11,725 nucleotides of DNA from Clostridiaceae bacterium (GCA_018378255.1 JAGZXV010000182.1:1-11725); one strand, 5' to 3'. Shown: positions 1 through 7,496, counted from the stretch's first letter. Numbers and translations: made by a program. The notes: generated by a model not told the origin, from the letters alone.

Positions 1-612
1 CCTTTTGCAGGTATGTTTGTCAAAGATGCTGACCCTGAAATATTAAAATATATGGAAGAAAATGGTTCTTTGTTTGCGGCATTGCCTTTTGAACATAACT
101 ATCCTTTCTGTTGGAGATGTGACACACCTTTGATTTATTATGCAAGAAGCACATGGTTTATCAAAATGACAGCATTGCGTGATAAATTGGTGGCAAATAA
201 CCGCACAATCAACTGGTACCCTGATAATATCAAAGAAGGTCGTTTCGGCAACTTCTTGGAAAATGTAATCGACTGGGGTCTGTCCCGTGAAAGATACTGG
301 GGTACACCATTGCCCATCTGGGAATGTGAATGTGGTCATAGACACACCATCGGCAGTATTGCAGAATTGAAAGAAATGTCACCTGACTGCCCTGAAAATA
401 TTGAATTGCATAAACCATTTATTGATGCGGTGCATTTGAATTGTCCAGAATGTGGCAAATTGATGACAAGAGTACCAGAAGTTATCGACTGTTGGTTTGA
501 CAGTGGTTCTATGCCTTTTGCACAATGGCATTATCCATTTGAAAACAAAGACATTTTTGAACAAAACTTCCCTGCAGCTCTCTGTGCAGATTCGCCAAAG
601 CGGCACGATTAA
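1..612 (+). pseudogene. ileS: Isoleucyl-tRNA synthetase fragment, truncated at both ends
   Basis: IleS charges tRNA-Ile with isoleucine in the cytoplasm. The frame is open from base 1 (reads PFAGMFVKDADPE), so the N-terminus with the HIGH motif lies outside the window. Visible landmarks are YPFCWRCDTPLIYYARSTWF, NWGLSRERYWG-like text (here IDWGLSRERYWGTPLPIW), a zinc-ribbon-like pair CECG ... CPECG, and VIDCWFDSGSMPFAQWHYP. This resembles the eukaryote-like IleS type found in many Clostridia. Family members normally continue FPADFISEA.DQTRGWFY and later carry KMSKS. Here identity stops after FPA (about base 576), and eleven unrelated codons lead to TAA. The catalytic KMSKS loop and anticodon-binding domain are therefore absent. 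Of 13 Leu codons before the break, 11 are TTG, one TTA and one CTG, unlike the mixed use in the neighbouring genes. It is either a broken or transferred gene copy or the edge of a misjoined assembly. The identification is firm; the cause of the truncation is not. Confidence 0.88.
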
Positions 613-672
613 CGCATTTGATTATCCCACATTTACTTCATTCCTGCAACCCCTGAATACAGTTCCACGCGG
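613..672. other. Short gap between the IleS break and the operon end
   Basis: About 95 bases from the IleS break point (near 577) to the end of the last operon gene match nothing I recognise. There is no T-run hairpin, so no intrinsic terminator is visible for the minus-strand operon. A perfect 12-base palindrome, GCGGTTAACCGC, at 669-680 spans the operon's last stop codon. It is not followed by a T-run on either strand. Confidence 0.4.
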
Positions 673-1602
673 TTAACCGCAAAGCAATTTCTTTCCATTT
701 TCAAAAAAGATCATCTCTTTTTGCTCTGCTGAAAGTTTCTTCGTATATTCTAAGGCCTTTGCATTCTTTGCCACTGTCATTGTGCCCGTGTGGGGAAAAT
801 CGCTCCCATACAACAAATGACCTGCCAAAGCCACTTCCAATATAAGCTCCAGCTGCCTTGGCTCCACATATCCAGCCAGGTCAAAGTATGCCTGTTTTAA
901 TGCAAAATCCAAATCCGGCCTGTCATCCTTGTATCGCCTAAAAAAAACATCCAGCCGGTCCGAAAGGATTGGCACCAATGCCCCTGCATGAGAGAAGATA
1001 AACCGGATATCAGAATAGCGTTCAAATACATGATTCAAACACATATTGATAAATGTTCTTGTCGTATCAAAAAAAAATTCCATCGCTGGTATGGGAAAAC
1101 CGTTGCAGACGCCTTCCGGTACGCGGGCCGGCTGTGTCGGATGAATATGTACAATGCTTTTTTGACGGTTCATCTCCTCCATAACCGGATCCAATGCCGG
1201 ATTTCCCAGGTAGATCCCATCTAAATGAGTATTCACCGAGAATCCCTTTGCCCCTTTCAAAAGTGCCCGCTCTATCTCTTCTAAGCTATGGTCCACATCT
1301 GGCAGCGGCAGTGCTGCCAGATAGCCTAACCGATCTTCATGCCCTGTAAGCATTTCAGCAATTTCGTCATTATTTTTCCTCACTGCCTCTATCGTCTTTG
1401 CCGTATCCTTACAGCAGAAATAGGGAGATGAAATCCCCAACAGGGCATATTCGATTTCGTTTTCCTTCATCATCTTCAACTGTTTCTCCATCCCCCATTC
1501 CGGTGTTTTAAAATGTTCCGGCTCAGGTCCATAATGTTCCATTAGAAACTCCCTGTAACTCGTTGTAAGATAGTGAACATGAAAATCCATTTTTTTATAC
1601 AT
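673..1602 (-). CDS. Amidohydrolase family 2 protein, ACMSD/decarboxylase-like
   Basis: A 309-residue metal-dependent hydrolase or decarboxylase of the Amidohydro_2 (ACMSD-like) family, cytoplasmic, with no signal peptide. Metal and catalytic positions are clear: DFHVH (H8, H10) near the N-terminus, HIHPTQP (H152, H154), FSHAG (H205) and LLYGSDFPH (D268). The HP...SHAG...YGSDFP series is typical of aromatic-acid decarboxylases such as aminocarboxymuconate-semialdehyde, 6-methylsalicylate and resorcylate decarboxylases. The family also contains lactonases and hydratases, so the reaction is not fixed. The ATG at 1602 has AAGGAGG nine bases upstream and overlaps the preceding gene by 8 bases. A second ATG four codons in (before DFHVH) is less well placed for the ribosome site. 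It is the last gene of the operon. Family assignment is confident; decarboxylation is inference. Confidence 0.86.
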   Translation of the reverse strand: MYKKMDFHVHYLTTSYREFLMEHYGPEPEHFKTPEWGMEKQLKMMKENEIEYALLGISSPYFCCKDTAKTIEAVRKNNDEIAEMLTGHEDRLGYLAALPLPDVDHSLEEIERALLKGAKGFSVNTHLDGIYLGNPALDPVMEEMNRQKSIVHIHPTQPARVPEGVCNGFPIPAMEFFFDTTRTFINMCLNHVFERYSDIRFIFSHAGALVPILSDRLDVFFRRYKDDRPDLDFALKQAYFDLAGYVEPRQLELILEVALAGHLLYGSDFPHTGTMTVAKNAKALEYTKKLSAEQKEMIFFENGKKLLCG

Positions 1603-2473
1603 CCGCTTCCGCCTCCTTGATTATTTTCTCATACGCATTGCGGCTGTATATCTTTTCATATGCTTTCCGGGAAATTCTTCCCTCCCTGGCCTGTTCATCC
1701 AACCAGTCTCCAAGAGGAAAATTCATGGTTGAATTGGCCATGTCCGTTCCAAAAAATAAACGGTCCTGATATTTTTCCAGAAACCCTATTCCAAAATCAG
1801 GATCCCGCATCATTGCGTTTCCTCCACTGTTTGCAGAAAGATCACAATATAAATTCTTATAGTTTTCCATCAGATATGGAAGTCTTCCTCCCGTCTCTAC
1901 CGGGCCGTCCGGATAACCGCCGCGCCCTTTTTCTGCACAAGGATCATATTTACTGATCTCATACCAAAAGGCCTGAGAATGGCCAATCAACATTAATTTG
2001 GGAAATTTCTTCAGTGCCTCTTCCAATTGATATAGTCCTGGTTCATCGATAATTCCATACTGATTTTGGGGATCAGCGCTTAGATGAAAGAGAATCGGCA
2101 GCTCCAGTTCTTCGCTTGCTCCCATAATTTCTTCCATATAAGGATGACTGATGGGCAAATGCGTAACCCATTCCCCCACTCCCACAGCTCCCTGTCTCTT
2201 CATTTTCTTTAACAGATTATATGGATTTTTCTCCCCTCGTGGTATATTGCAGAACCAGCTGTAAAACTCCGGGTGCCGCTTTACAATCTCGGCAGCGGCA
2301 TGATTAGAAGTGAACCTATCATCCTGATCCTCCAATGACATGATAACCGCTCGTTCAATCCCCAACTTCTCCAGATGATTCTTCATTGCCGAACAACCGC
2401 TGAATCTTACATGATTAAATTCTGTTTCAGAATCATTTAAGGCGGCATGCACATGAATATCTACTTTCTTCAA
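1595..2473 (-). CDS. Amidohydrolase family 2 protein (second, divergent paralogue)
   Basis: A 292-residue TIM-barrel metal hydrolase of the Amidohydro_2 family, cytoplasmic. Visible sites are DIHVH (H7, H9), GVGEW (E101), LFHLSADP (H130), IGHSQAFW (H165) and LFFGTDMAN (D244). The extra acidic residue E101 in a GxGE setting is not matched in the neighbouring paralogue, so the two probably do different chemistry and are not redundant copies. Between H165 and D244 it has a Gly/Pro-rich insert (EKGRGGYPDGPVETGGRLPY) of the kind that shapes a substrate pocket. The start is a TTG at 2473, with GAGGAGG seven bases upstream. TTG and the upstream gene's TGA overlap as TTGA, which implies translational coupling. 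Possible roles are lactonase, hydratase, decarboxylase or amidase; the sequence alone does not choose. Confidence 0.84.
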   Translation of the reverse strand: MKKVDIHVHAALNDSETEFNHVRFSGCSAMKNHLEKLGIERAVIMSLEDQDDRFTSNHAAAEIVKRHPEFYSWFCNIPRGEKNPYNLLKKMKRQGAVGVGEWVTHLPISHPYMEEIMGASEELELPILFHLSADPQNQYGIIDEPGLYQLEEALKKFPKLMLIGHSQAFWYEISKYDPCAEKGRGGYPDGPVETGGRLPYLMENYKNLYCDLSANSGGNAMMRDPDFGIGFLEKYQDRLFFGTDMANSTMNFPLGDWLDEQAREGRISRKAYEKIYSRNAYEKIIKEAEADV

Positions 2474-3666
2474 TGTTTTACCTCCTCAATTTTGATACCT
2501 CCGACGTATACAGATTTCACCTCTATCTGATCATCAAATATAATGAGATCCGCATCCGCTCCAGCCGTCAGTTCTCCCTTTTTTCCCTGGATGCCCAAAT
2601 GCTGCGCAGGATTTTTCGCAGCCATGCGGACCGCCGCCCATAGCGGTATTTCAGCTTCCCGGTAACAAGTTCTTACAAGAGTATCCGCACAGGCAATGCT
2701 GCCTGCAAAGCAGCTTCTGTCAGGCATCTTTGCCACGCCGTCTTCTATGATGATCTTCATCCCCATCATCTCCTGCTCTCCGGTTAAATCCGTTCCTGCA
2801 AAAGGACCGGAATCCGAGACCAGCATAATTTTATCATATCCCTTGCATTTCACCGCCAGTTGTATCAGTTCCGGCGGCAAATGGCAGCCGTCGCATATCA
2901 GCTCCACAGAAAGATCATCGCACAGCAGTCCTGCTTCTGTTAATCCTCCATGGCGGAATCCATTCTTGCGGGTCACCGTGGACATCGTTGTAAATAAATG
3001 GATTACACAGGAATATCCATTTCTTTTTGCTTCCAGAACAGTTTCGTAATCTGCCATGCTGTGCCCCATACAGCCTGTAATTCCCTTATCTCTCAGAAAA
3101 CGTCCAAATCCCATAGCACCTTCTAATTCAGGAGCAGCCATCCATCTCACTATGCTGCCGTCCGACACCTCCCACATGGCTTTATAATCAGATTCCCTTA
3201 TGGCGCTTTTCTTCAATTTCATACCTGCTCCTGCTCCTTTTGACGACTGATCAGAGGAAGTATATGGGCCTTCAAGAAATAATCCTGGTACAAACGGCAA
3301 TCCAGGAGTTTTTGACAGTTTTCTCCATATATCTGCCATAGCGGCAACTTCTTCTATCGATCTGCCAAGGGAAGCAGGCACAATTGTAGTTGTTCCGTGA
3401 GCCAGATGTGTATGGAGTGCAGTCTGATACTGTTCCCAGGAAGGTTCCATAAAACTTGCCCCTCCTCCGCCATGAGTATGGACATCAATAAATCCAGGAG
3501 AGAGATAATTCCCGCCGCACTCAACCACCTCTTTTGCGCTGCCCGCAGCCCATTCCAATTCTTCTCTTTTACCAACACACACAATTTTACCGTGATCTTC
3601 CAAAAGGCCTCCGTCTTTTAAAATCCTGTCTGAAAGAATCAAATCACACGACCGAAAAAAACGCAT
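2470..3666 (-). CDS. nagA: N-acetylglucosamine-6-phosphate deacetylase-like protein
   Basis: A 398-residue NagA-family amidohydrolase. NagA removes acetyl from GlcNAc-6-phosphate in the cytoplasm. The full catalytic set is present: DVHTHGGGG (H63, H65), LFLEGPY (E132), GCMGHS (H202), VIHLF (H223), DGCHLPPEL (H262) and LVSDSGP (D285), ending in the composite-domain strand GADADLIIFDD. The start is set at the ATG at 3666 because AAGGAGG lies eight bases upstream and the protein then begins MRFFRSCDLILSD, a normal NagA N-terminus. A start at 3732 would add 22 unrelated residues and overlap the epimerase gene. One oddity is HLFTTM in place of the usual HLFNAM/HLYNAM. In characterised NagA that Asn helps hold the substrate phosphate. 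No sugar kinase, PTS or NagB is nearby, so the true substrate may be a different acylated sugar. The symbol denotes the family only. Confidence 0.82.
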   Translation of the reverse strand: MRFFRSCDLILSDRILKDGGLLEDHGKIVCVGKREELEWAAGSAKEVVECGGNYLSPGFIDVHTHGGGGASFMEPSWEQYQTALHTHLAHGTTTIVPASLGRSIEEVAAMADIWRKLSKTPGLPFVPGLFLEGPYTSSDQSSKGAGAGMKLKKSAIRESDYKAMWEVSDGSIVRWMAAPELEGAMGFGRFLRDKGITGCMGHSMADYETVLEAKRNGYSCVIHLFTTMSTVTRKNGFRHGGLTEAGLLCDDLSVELICDGCHLPPELIQLAVKCKGYDKIMLVSDSGPFAGTDLTGEQEMMGMKIIIEDGVAKMPDRSCFAGSIACADTLVRTCYREAEIPLWAAVRMAAKNPAQHLGIQGKKGELTAGADADLIIFDDQIEVKSVYVGGIKIEEVKH

Positions 3667-3668
3667 AT

Positions 3669-4571
3669 CTACTGCCTCCTTCTTTCTTCCTCTAAAATAT
3701 CTACCCTGATACTGATAGCAGCATTCAGGCATTCTCCCGCATTAAGGCATGTGAGCGTATCAGGTGCTATATGAAATGCATCGGCTGGAGCTGACCACGG
3801 TTCCAAACAGACAAAATGTTTTTCCGGACGTGACCAGAGCAGCACATATGGAAACTCTTGTGAAAAAGCAACTTCCACTTTATGCCCATTTCCCTTATCA
3901 AAAAAAGAAACACAATCCTTACATCCGGACATCATTGCCCCATATTCCCGGACTCCTTTCCACGAAAATATAAATCTTTCAGGTGCCGGATTTCTTGACT
4001 GTTCTGATGGGATCCATATTTCGCGGGCATGAAACCGGAATTCCGTCTGCTGCAGAGACGAAATATAAAAATAGGGATGGAACCCAAAGGAAAAGTACAT
4101 AGGGTTATCAGACTGGTTTATGTAGGTCTGGAATACATAAAGCTTATGTCCCTCGATCCTGTACTCCAGCTCTACACAAAACTGAAATGGAAATGATTTC
4201 TCTGTAAACGCGTCCGAAGAAAACCTCAGTCTTAGATAAGCTCCATTCTGCCCCCTGCCAATGTCCAAAATCTCCCATACCGCTTTTTGCGCAAGTCCAT
4301 GCATGGGCATAGGGTATAAAGTTCCATTGATCGGACAGACATCTTCTTTTAGTTTTCCGCATGCCGGAAACAGCACTGGCATACCGCATTTTGGCCGGTC
4401 ATCCGATAAAAGATTCTCAAGATCACAATAGATAAATTCTTCCCCATTCTTTTTCAAGCTTACCAGCATACCGCCCCGGGCAGGAAGGATCGTGGCCCTG
4501 AGGCCGCTGTCCTCACTTTCCAATACCAGTTTTTCCTGCTCCGGAATTCTGTATGTTTCTACTTCGTACAT
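3669..4571 (-). CDS. Aldose 1-epimerase family protein (galactose mutarotase-like)
   Basis: A 300-residue protein of the aldose-1-epimerase/galactose-mutarotase beta-sandwich fold, cytoplasmic. Such enzymes interconvert alpha and beta anomers of free or phosphorylated sugars. Visible sites are PMPMHGLAQ (H91, the NHGFAR-like block), FGFHPYF (H165) and CLEPWSAP (E257, the expected catalytic base). The length and the FPACGKLKED ... INGTLYPMPMHG pattern resemble the YeaD/LacX-type subgroup. It starts at an ATG that shares one base with the stop of the symporter gene (TAATG). Its own ribosome site is poor (GGGGACT), so expression by coupling to the symporter is likely. Its stop is 2 bases before the NagA-like start. 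In context it would process the sugar released from an imported glycoside. Confidence 0.85.
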   Translation of the reverse strand: MYEVETYRIPEQEKLVLESEDSGLRATILPARGGMLVSLKKNGEEFIYCDLENLLSDDRPKCGMPVLFPACGKLKEDVCPINGTLYPMPMHGLAQKAVWEILDIGRGQNGAYLRLRFSSDAFTEKSFPFQFCVELEYRIEGHKLYVFQTYINQSDNPMYFSFGFHPYFYISSLQQTEFRFHAREIWIPSEQSRNPAPERFIFSWKGVREYGAMMSGCKDCVSFFDKGNGHKVEVAFSQEFPYVLLWSRPEKHFVCLEPWSAPADAFHIAPDTLTCLNAGECLNAAISIRVDILEEERRRQ

Positions 4572-6001
4572 TACAGACTCAGTCCCCGCTTTCTTTCCGC
4601 TATCACCCGCTGAACTTCTTCCATCTTTTCCTTTGTCAGATCATAATATCGCATTGCAATCAGTGTTGCGATATGTCCAAGAATTGGCACCACGCAAAAG
4701 CAGATTAATATTACTGAGTTAAACGTTCCACTTACGGGTTCATTCGGAGTGATCTTTACAGCCCCAACGCCGGCATATGCCAGTGCAAACCCGACGATAA
4801 GGGTTGACAGTGACGATAATAACTTATCAATAAAAGAAAAAATAGTTGCCACCATGCCCGGAACATACCTGCCTGAACGGTATGTCTCATAATCACTGCA
4901 GTCTGCAATCAAAGGAGTTAATGTGGACATGGATACATAAGTGATACATTTCTGCAGCATGTACAGGCCTAAAAATATAAATGGTACTTCCGGATTCGGC
5001 TTAATAATATACATTAAAGTCAACAATGTCAGAGATAAACAAGTGGTCGTTAAAAAGCATCTCTTCAGACCAACTCTTCTAGCCAGAATGACCCCCAAAA
5101 ATGAACAGATAATTGAGGGAACCAATACCATCATGGAAAATTTCCCCTGCAAGGAAGAGTTCAGCAGGATATTGGCGAAAATATAGGTCAATGTTCCGCT
5201 CATCAGCATGGAGCCCAGCTTATCTGTAGCTGCAGAAACGATCAGCATCTGAAGCGGACGGTTATGTAATGCGATGTCGAGGTATGCGGACACCTTTACT
5301 TTCTCTGTTTTTCCTCTGTTCGTAAAATTCTCAGACCGGTCTTTGCTCCATATGCCGGCTACTGCAAGTATTGTCAGAAAAGCTGATAACAAAATGATAA
5401 TCAGGGAGGCTGTCTTCCAGAGTTCCGGATTTACCATTCCCTTATTGGGAGCATATTCGCCAACTGAGTAGATTTTGGCCAGATATGTAGTAATTAAAAA
5501 TGGAATAATTGCTGATATAATCTGGCAGCCAAATCCATCAAAAAATGTAAAAATCGGACGCTGTTTCGGATCATTAGTCAGAATTGTCTGCGCCCCTTTT
5601 GTACAAATCGTTTGAAAGGTATATCCGATAATATAAAGGAAATAAAAAACTGTCGTATAGATATATTTTCCGGTTATGGACAGCGTTACAGGAGTCCGAA
5701 ACAGCGACAGCAGGCATGCGCCAATTATTATATTTCCAGCTACCATAAATGGCCGGAATTTTCCAAATCTACCATCAGTACGATCGATCCAAAAACCTAC
5801 AATCGGATCCGTTATTCCATCAAACACCCGGGTACATGTGGCAATCATCCCTACAATTACTGCCGCCAATCCCAATACATTCTGAGTGTAATAGGCATAA
5901 TATGCCATTAAAAAATTGGCGCAGTTTGTTGCCACGTTATTCATAGAAAAACATCCGATCTGCCACAGTTTTGCCCTATCATAATTTGTTTGGTTATCCA
6001 T
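4571..6001 (-). CDS. GPH/MelB-type glycoside:cation symporter (MFS)
   Basis: A 476-residue inner-membrane carrier with about 12 hydrophobic segments, of the glycoside-pentoside-hexuronide:cation symporter family. The diagnostic N-terminal block is TRVFDGITDPIVGFWIDRTD. D61 and D65 correspond to the sodium-site aspartates of MelB, and D73 lies in the loop with GRFGKFRPF. Family members import unphosphorylated oligosaccharides or glycosides with sodium or protons. The ATG at 6001 has an AGGGGG site about six bases upstream. It is the first gene of the five-gene operon, and its promoter carries the predicted AraC operator. The substrate cannot be read from the sequence. The neighbouring glycosidase and epimerase argue for a glycoside. 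Confidence 0.9.
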   Translation of the reverse strand: MDNQTNYDRAKLWQIGCFSMNNVATNCANFLMAYYAYYTQNVLGLAAVIVGMIATCTRVFDGITDPIVGFWIDRTDGRFGKFRPFMVAGNIIIGACLLSLFRTPVTLSITGKYIYTTVFYFLYIIGYTFQTICTKGAQTILTNDPKQRPIFTFFDGFGCQIISAIIPFLITTYLAKIYSVGEYAPNKGMVNPELWKTASLIIILLSAFLTILAVAGIWSKDRSENFTNRGKTEKVKVSAYLDIALHNRPLQMLIVSAATDKLGSMLMSGTLTYIFANILLNSSLQGKFSMMVLVPSIICSFLGVILARRVGLKRCFLTTTCLSLTLLTLMYIIKPNPEVPFIFLGLYMLQKCITYVSMSTLTPLIADCSDYETYRSGRYVPGMVATIFSFIDKLLSSLSTLIVGFALAYAGVGAVKITPNEPVSGTFNSVILICFCVVPILGHIATLIAMRYYDLTKEKMEEVQRVIAERKRGLSL

Positions 6002-6048
6002 AATATCCCCCTAAATTTTTCATTTCAGTACGCGTTCCTGATAACCCA

Positions 6049-6057
6049 ATTATAACA
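6049..6057 (-). promoter_or_regulatory. Extended -10 of the symporter operon promoter
   Basis: On the minus strand this reads TGTTATAAT, an extended -10 with a perfect TATAAT. No good -35 lies 17 bp upstream (TAACTT); that place is taken by the proximal repeat of the predicted operator. This fits an activator-dependent promoter. Transcription would start near 6042, giving a leader of about 40 bases. Confidence 0.7.
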
Positions 6058-6068
6058 GGTACTTTTCT

Positions 6069-6097
6069 TTGAAGTTAGGATTATTTTATGATATACT
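6069..6097 (+). promoter_or_regulatory. Promoter of the divergent AraC regulator gene
   Basis: TTGAAG at 6069-6074 and TATACT at 6092-6097 are 17 bp apart, and TGa directly precedes the -10. It is a good sigma-A promoter that should work without an activator. It lies almost wholly inside the predicted operator at 6074-6110, so the regulator would cover its own promoter. Confidence 0.65.
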
Positions 6098-6110
6098 GGT
6101 ATTATCTTAT
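6074..6110. promoter_or_regulatory. Predicted AraC operator, copy A (symporter operon)
   Basis: Read on the minus strand, two direct repeats, ATAATACCAG and ATAATCCTAA, begin 21 bp apart. The second ends with the base C, then 19 bp precede the -10 of the symporter operon. The plus-strand 14-mer GTTAGGATTATTTT at 6074-6087 is identical in copy B upstream of the GH3 gene. Its first base lies 73 bases from the start codon in both places. Two direct repeats about two helical turns apart, with the proximal one covering -35, are typical of AraC/XylS-family activator sites. The assignment to the neighbouring regulator is inference. Confidence 0.72.
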
Positions 6111-6130
6111 TCTAAAGAGGGGGAGTATCC

Positions 6131-7345
6131 ATGTCTGAATACACGGTATTTCATATGATCGCAGATATGATTGAAAAAGCTACCGGCGTCACTGTCTCTT
6201 TTCTTTCCAATACAAAGAGAGAGCTGAGCCGTTATGATCCGTTTCTTTCTTACGGATTATCTCATCTGGAGTTCGATAATTTCCAGGAAGAAAAGATGTA
6301 CTGTCTGGAAGATTCCCTCCATGTTCATACTATTATTATCAGAAGACGTCTTCCTGATGATATCTTAATGATAGCAGGTCCTTTTTTGACGGAAGAATTA
6401 ACCAGTGATCGGATAATTCAGGTAATTGGAGCAAATGGCATGCACCCTTCCGTAAAATCTGCCCTGCAGGATTATTATCGTTCCCTTCCCCTTGCCCCTA
6501 TTACGCAGGTACGGTATTATGCCGGCAGCGCCGGTAGATATCTTTATGGGAAAGCCATAAAGTTTGACATTGTTATGCTGTCTCTGGACAAAGCTGACAC
6601 AACCAGTCTCCATAGCGATCCAAAAGAACAGCTTATGACTTTTCGGCAGATAGAAAAATGCTATGATTTAGAAAAGAAAATGCTATGGGAAGTCGAACAC
6701 GGGAACCGCAAGGAAGCCCTGGAAACTTATGAAGCGCTGTATCTTTCCATGCGCAAACAATTAACCGGTAAAAAACTGCTACAGTCTTCCAGATGCTACA
6801 GTCATACATTAAATGCTCTGATTCGTAAAGCAGCACAGCAAAGCGGTGTACATGTATCGCTTTTGCACTCTGTATTTCAAAAGCATATGGATAGAATTGA
6901 GCAGTCCATGACTGCAAAAGGGCTTCACGAAGGGAATATTATCATGCTCGGAGATTATATCACTCTGGTTCAGAAGCTATCTATGGAAAGCTATAGTAAA
7001 TCGATTCGCCAGGCTGCTGCATTTATCCTGACCAATCTAAGCACCGAATTAAACTTATCCGATCTGGCTGATTTGAGCAATTTGTCTCCTACATATTTAG
7101 CATCTTTGTTTAAAAAGGAAACAGGAAGTACCGTTGTCCAGTTTATTACGAAAAAGCGCATGCAGCTCGCATCTAACCTTTTAATCAATTCAGGGCTTCA
7201 GATTCAGGAAATCGCACTGTATCTTGGTTATCAGGATACCAGCTACTTCTCTCGTGTATTCCGTAAAGAAATGGGGATGCCGCCGCAAGAGTATAGAAAA
7301 ACGCAAAAAATTCTTCATATTAATTCCAGGTACTCTTCATCTTAA
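6131..7345 (+). CDS. AraC-family transcriptional regulator of the glycoside locus
   Basis: A 404-residue DNA-binding regulator. The C-terminal ~105 residues form an AraC/XylS domain with two helix-turn-helix units: about 308-330 (LNLSDLADLSNLSPTYLASL) and 357-380 (IQEIALYLGYQDTSYFSRVF), ending in the usual GMPPQEYRK. The N-terminal ~170 residues match no sensor I can name. The middle (about 170-290) looks helical. There is no membrane segment, so it should sense a cytoplasmic ligand. The ATG at 6131 follows AGAGGGGGAG by about five bases. It is divergent from the symporter operon and convergent with the GH3 gene, so it sits between its two predicted targets. It probably activates both and represses itself. 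Family confidence is high; target assignment rests on the shared operator. Confidence 0.9.
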   Translation: MSEYTVFHMIADMIEKATGVTVSFLSNTKRELSRYDPFLSYGLSHLEFDNFQEEKMYCLEDSLHVHTIIIRRRLPDDILMIAGPFLTEELTSDRIIQVIGANGMHPSVKSALQDYYRSLPLAPITQVRYYAGSAGRYLYGKAIKFDIVMLSLDKADTTSLHSDPKEQLMTFRQIEKCYDLEKKMLWEVEHGNRKEALETYEALYLSMRKQLTGKKLLQSSRCYSHTLNALIRKAAQQSGVHVSLLHSVFQKHMDRIEQSMTAKGLHEGNIIMLGDYITLVQKLSMESYSKSIRQAAAFILTNLSTELNLSDLADLSNLSPTYLASLFKKETGSTVVQFITKKRMQLASNLLINSGLQIQEIALYLGYQDTSYFSRVFRKEMGMPPQEYRKTQKILHINSRYSSS

Positions 7346-7402
7346 ACTGCTTCTTCCGGCTCGCAGTCAGTAACCTGCATACGCTTTTTCTGTATATGAA
7401 AT

Positions 7403-7468
7403 AAAAAGGGGGAATCCGGTACAGACAGTCTTTGATCCAAGGCCGTCCGCTCAAGATTCCCCCTTTTT
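7403..7468. terminator. Bidirectional intrinsic terminator between araC and GH3 genes
   Basis: A perfect 14-base inverted repeat, AAAAAGGGGGAATC at 7403-7416 and GATTCCCCCTTTTT at 7455-7468, encloses a 38-base loop. The stem ends in a T-run on each strand, so it can stop the regulator transcript from the left and the glycosidase transcript from the right. The loop is unusually long. Confidence 0.82.
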
Positions 7469-7496
7469 CCGATATAACTCAATTAATAAAGATTTT

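Noticed and set aside
43..606. Open frames on the minus strand opposite the IleS fragment
   Set aside because: The plus-strand frame has clear IleS motifs. The antisense frames have no recognisable domains or ribosome sites.
578..640. Short minus-strand reading VNRAALANLHREL as a remnant of a further operon gene
   Set aside because: It is about 21 codons between a stop and the IleS break, with no start, ribosome site or recognisable family. Too short to support.
669..680. GCGGTTAACCGC palindrome as an operon terminator
   Set aside because: It has no T-run on either strand, a six-base arm without a proper loop, and it overlaps the stop codon.
2696..3049. Plus-strand open frames inside the operon, the largest opposite the NagA-like gene
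   Set aside because: They lie fully opposite a gene with a complete catalytic motif set and show no family signature.
3667..3732. N-terminal extension of the NagA-like gene starting at 3732
   Set aside because: It overlaps the upstream gene by 64 bases and adds unrelated residues. The ATG at 3666 has a perfect AAGGAGG at good spacing and gives a normal family N-terminus.
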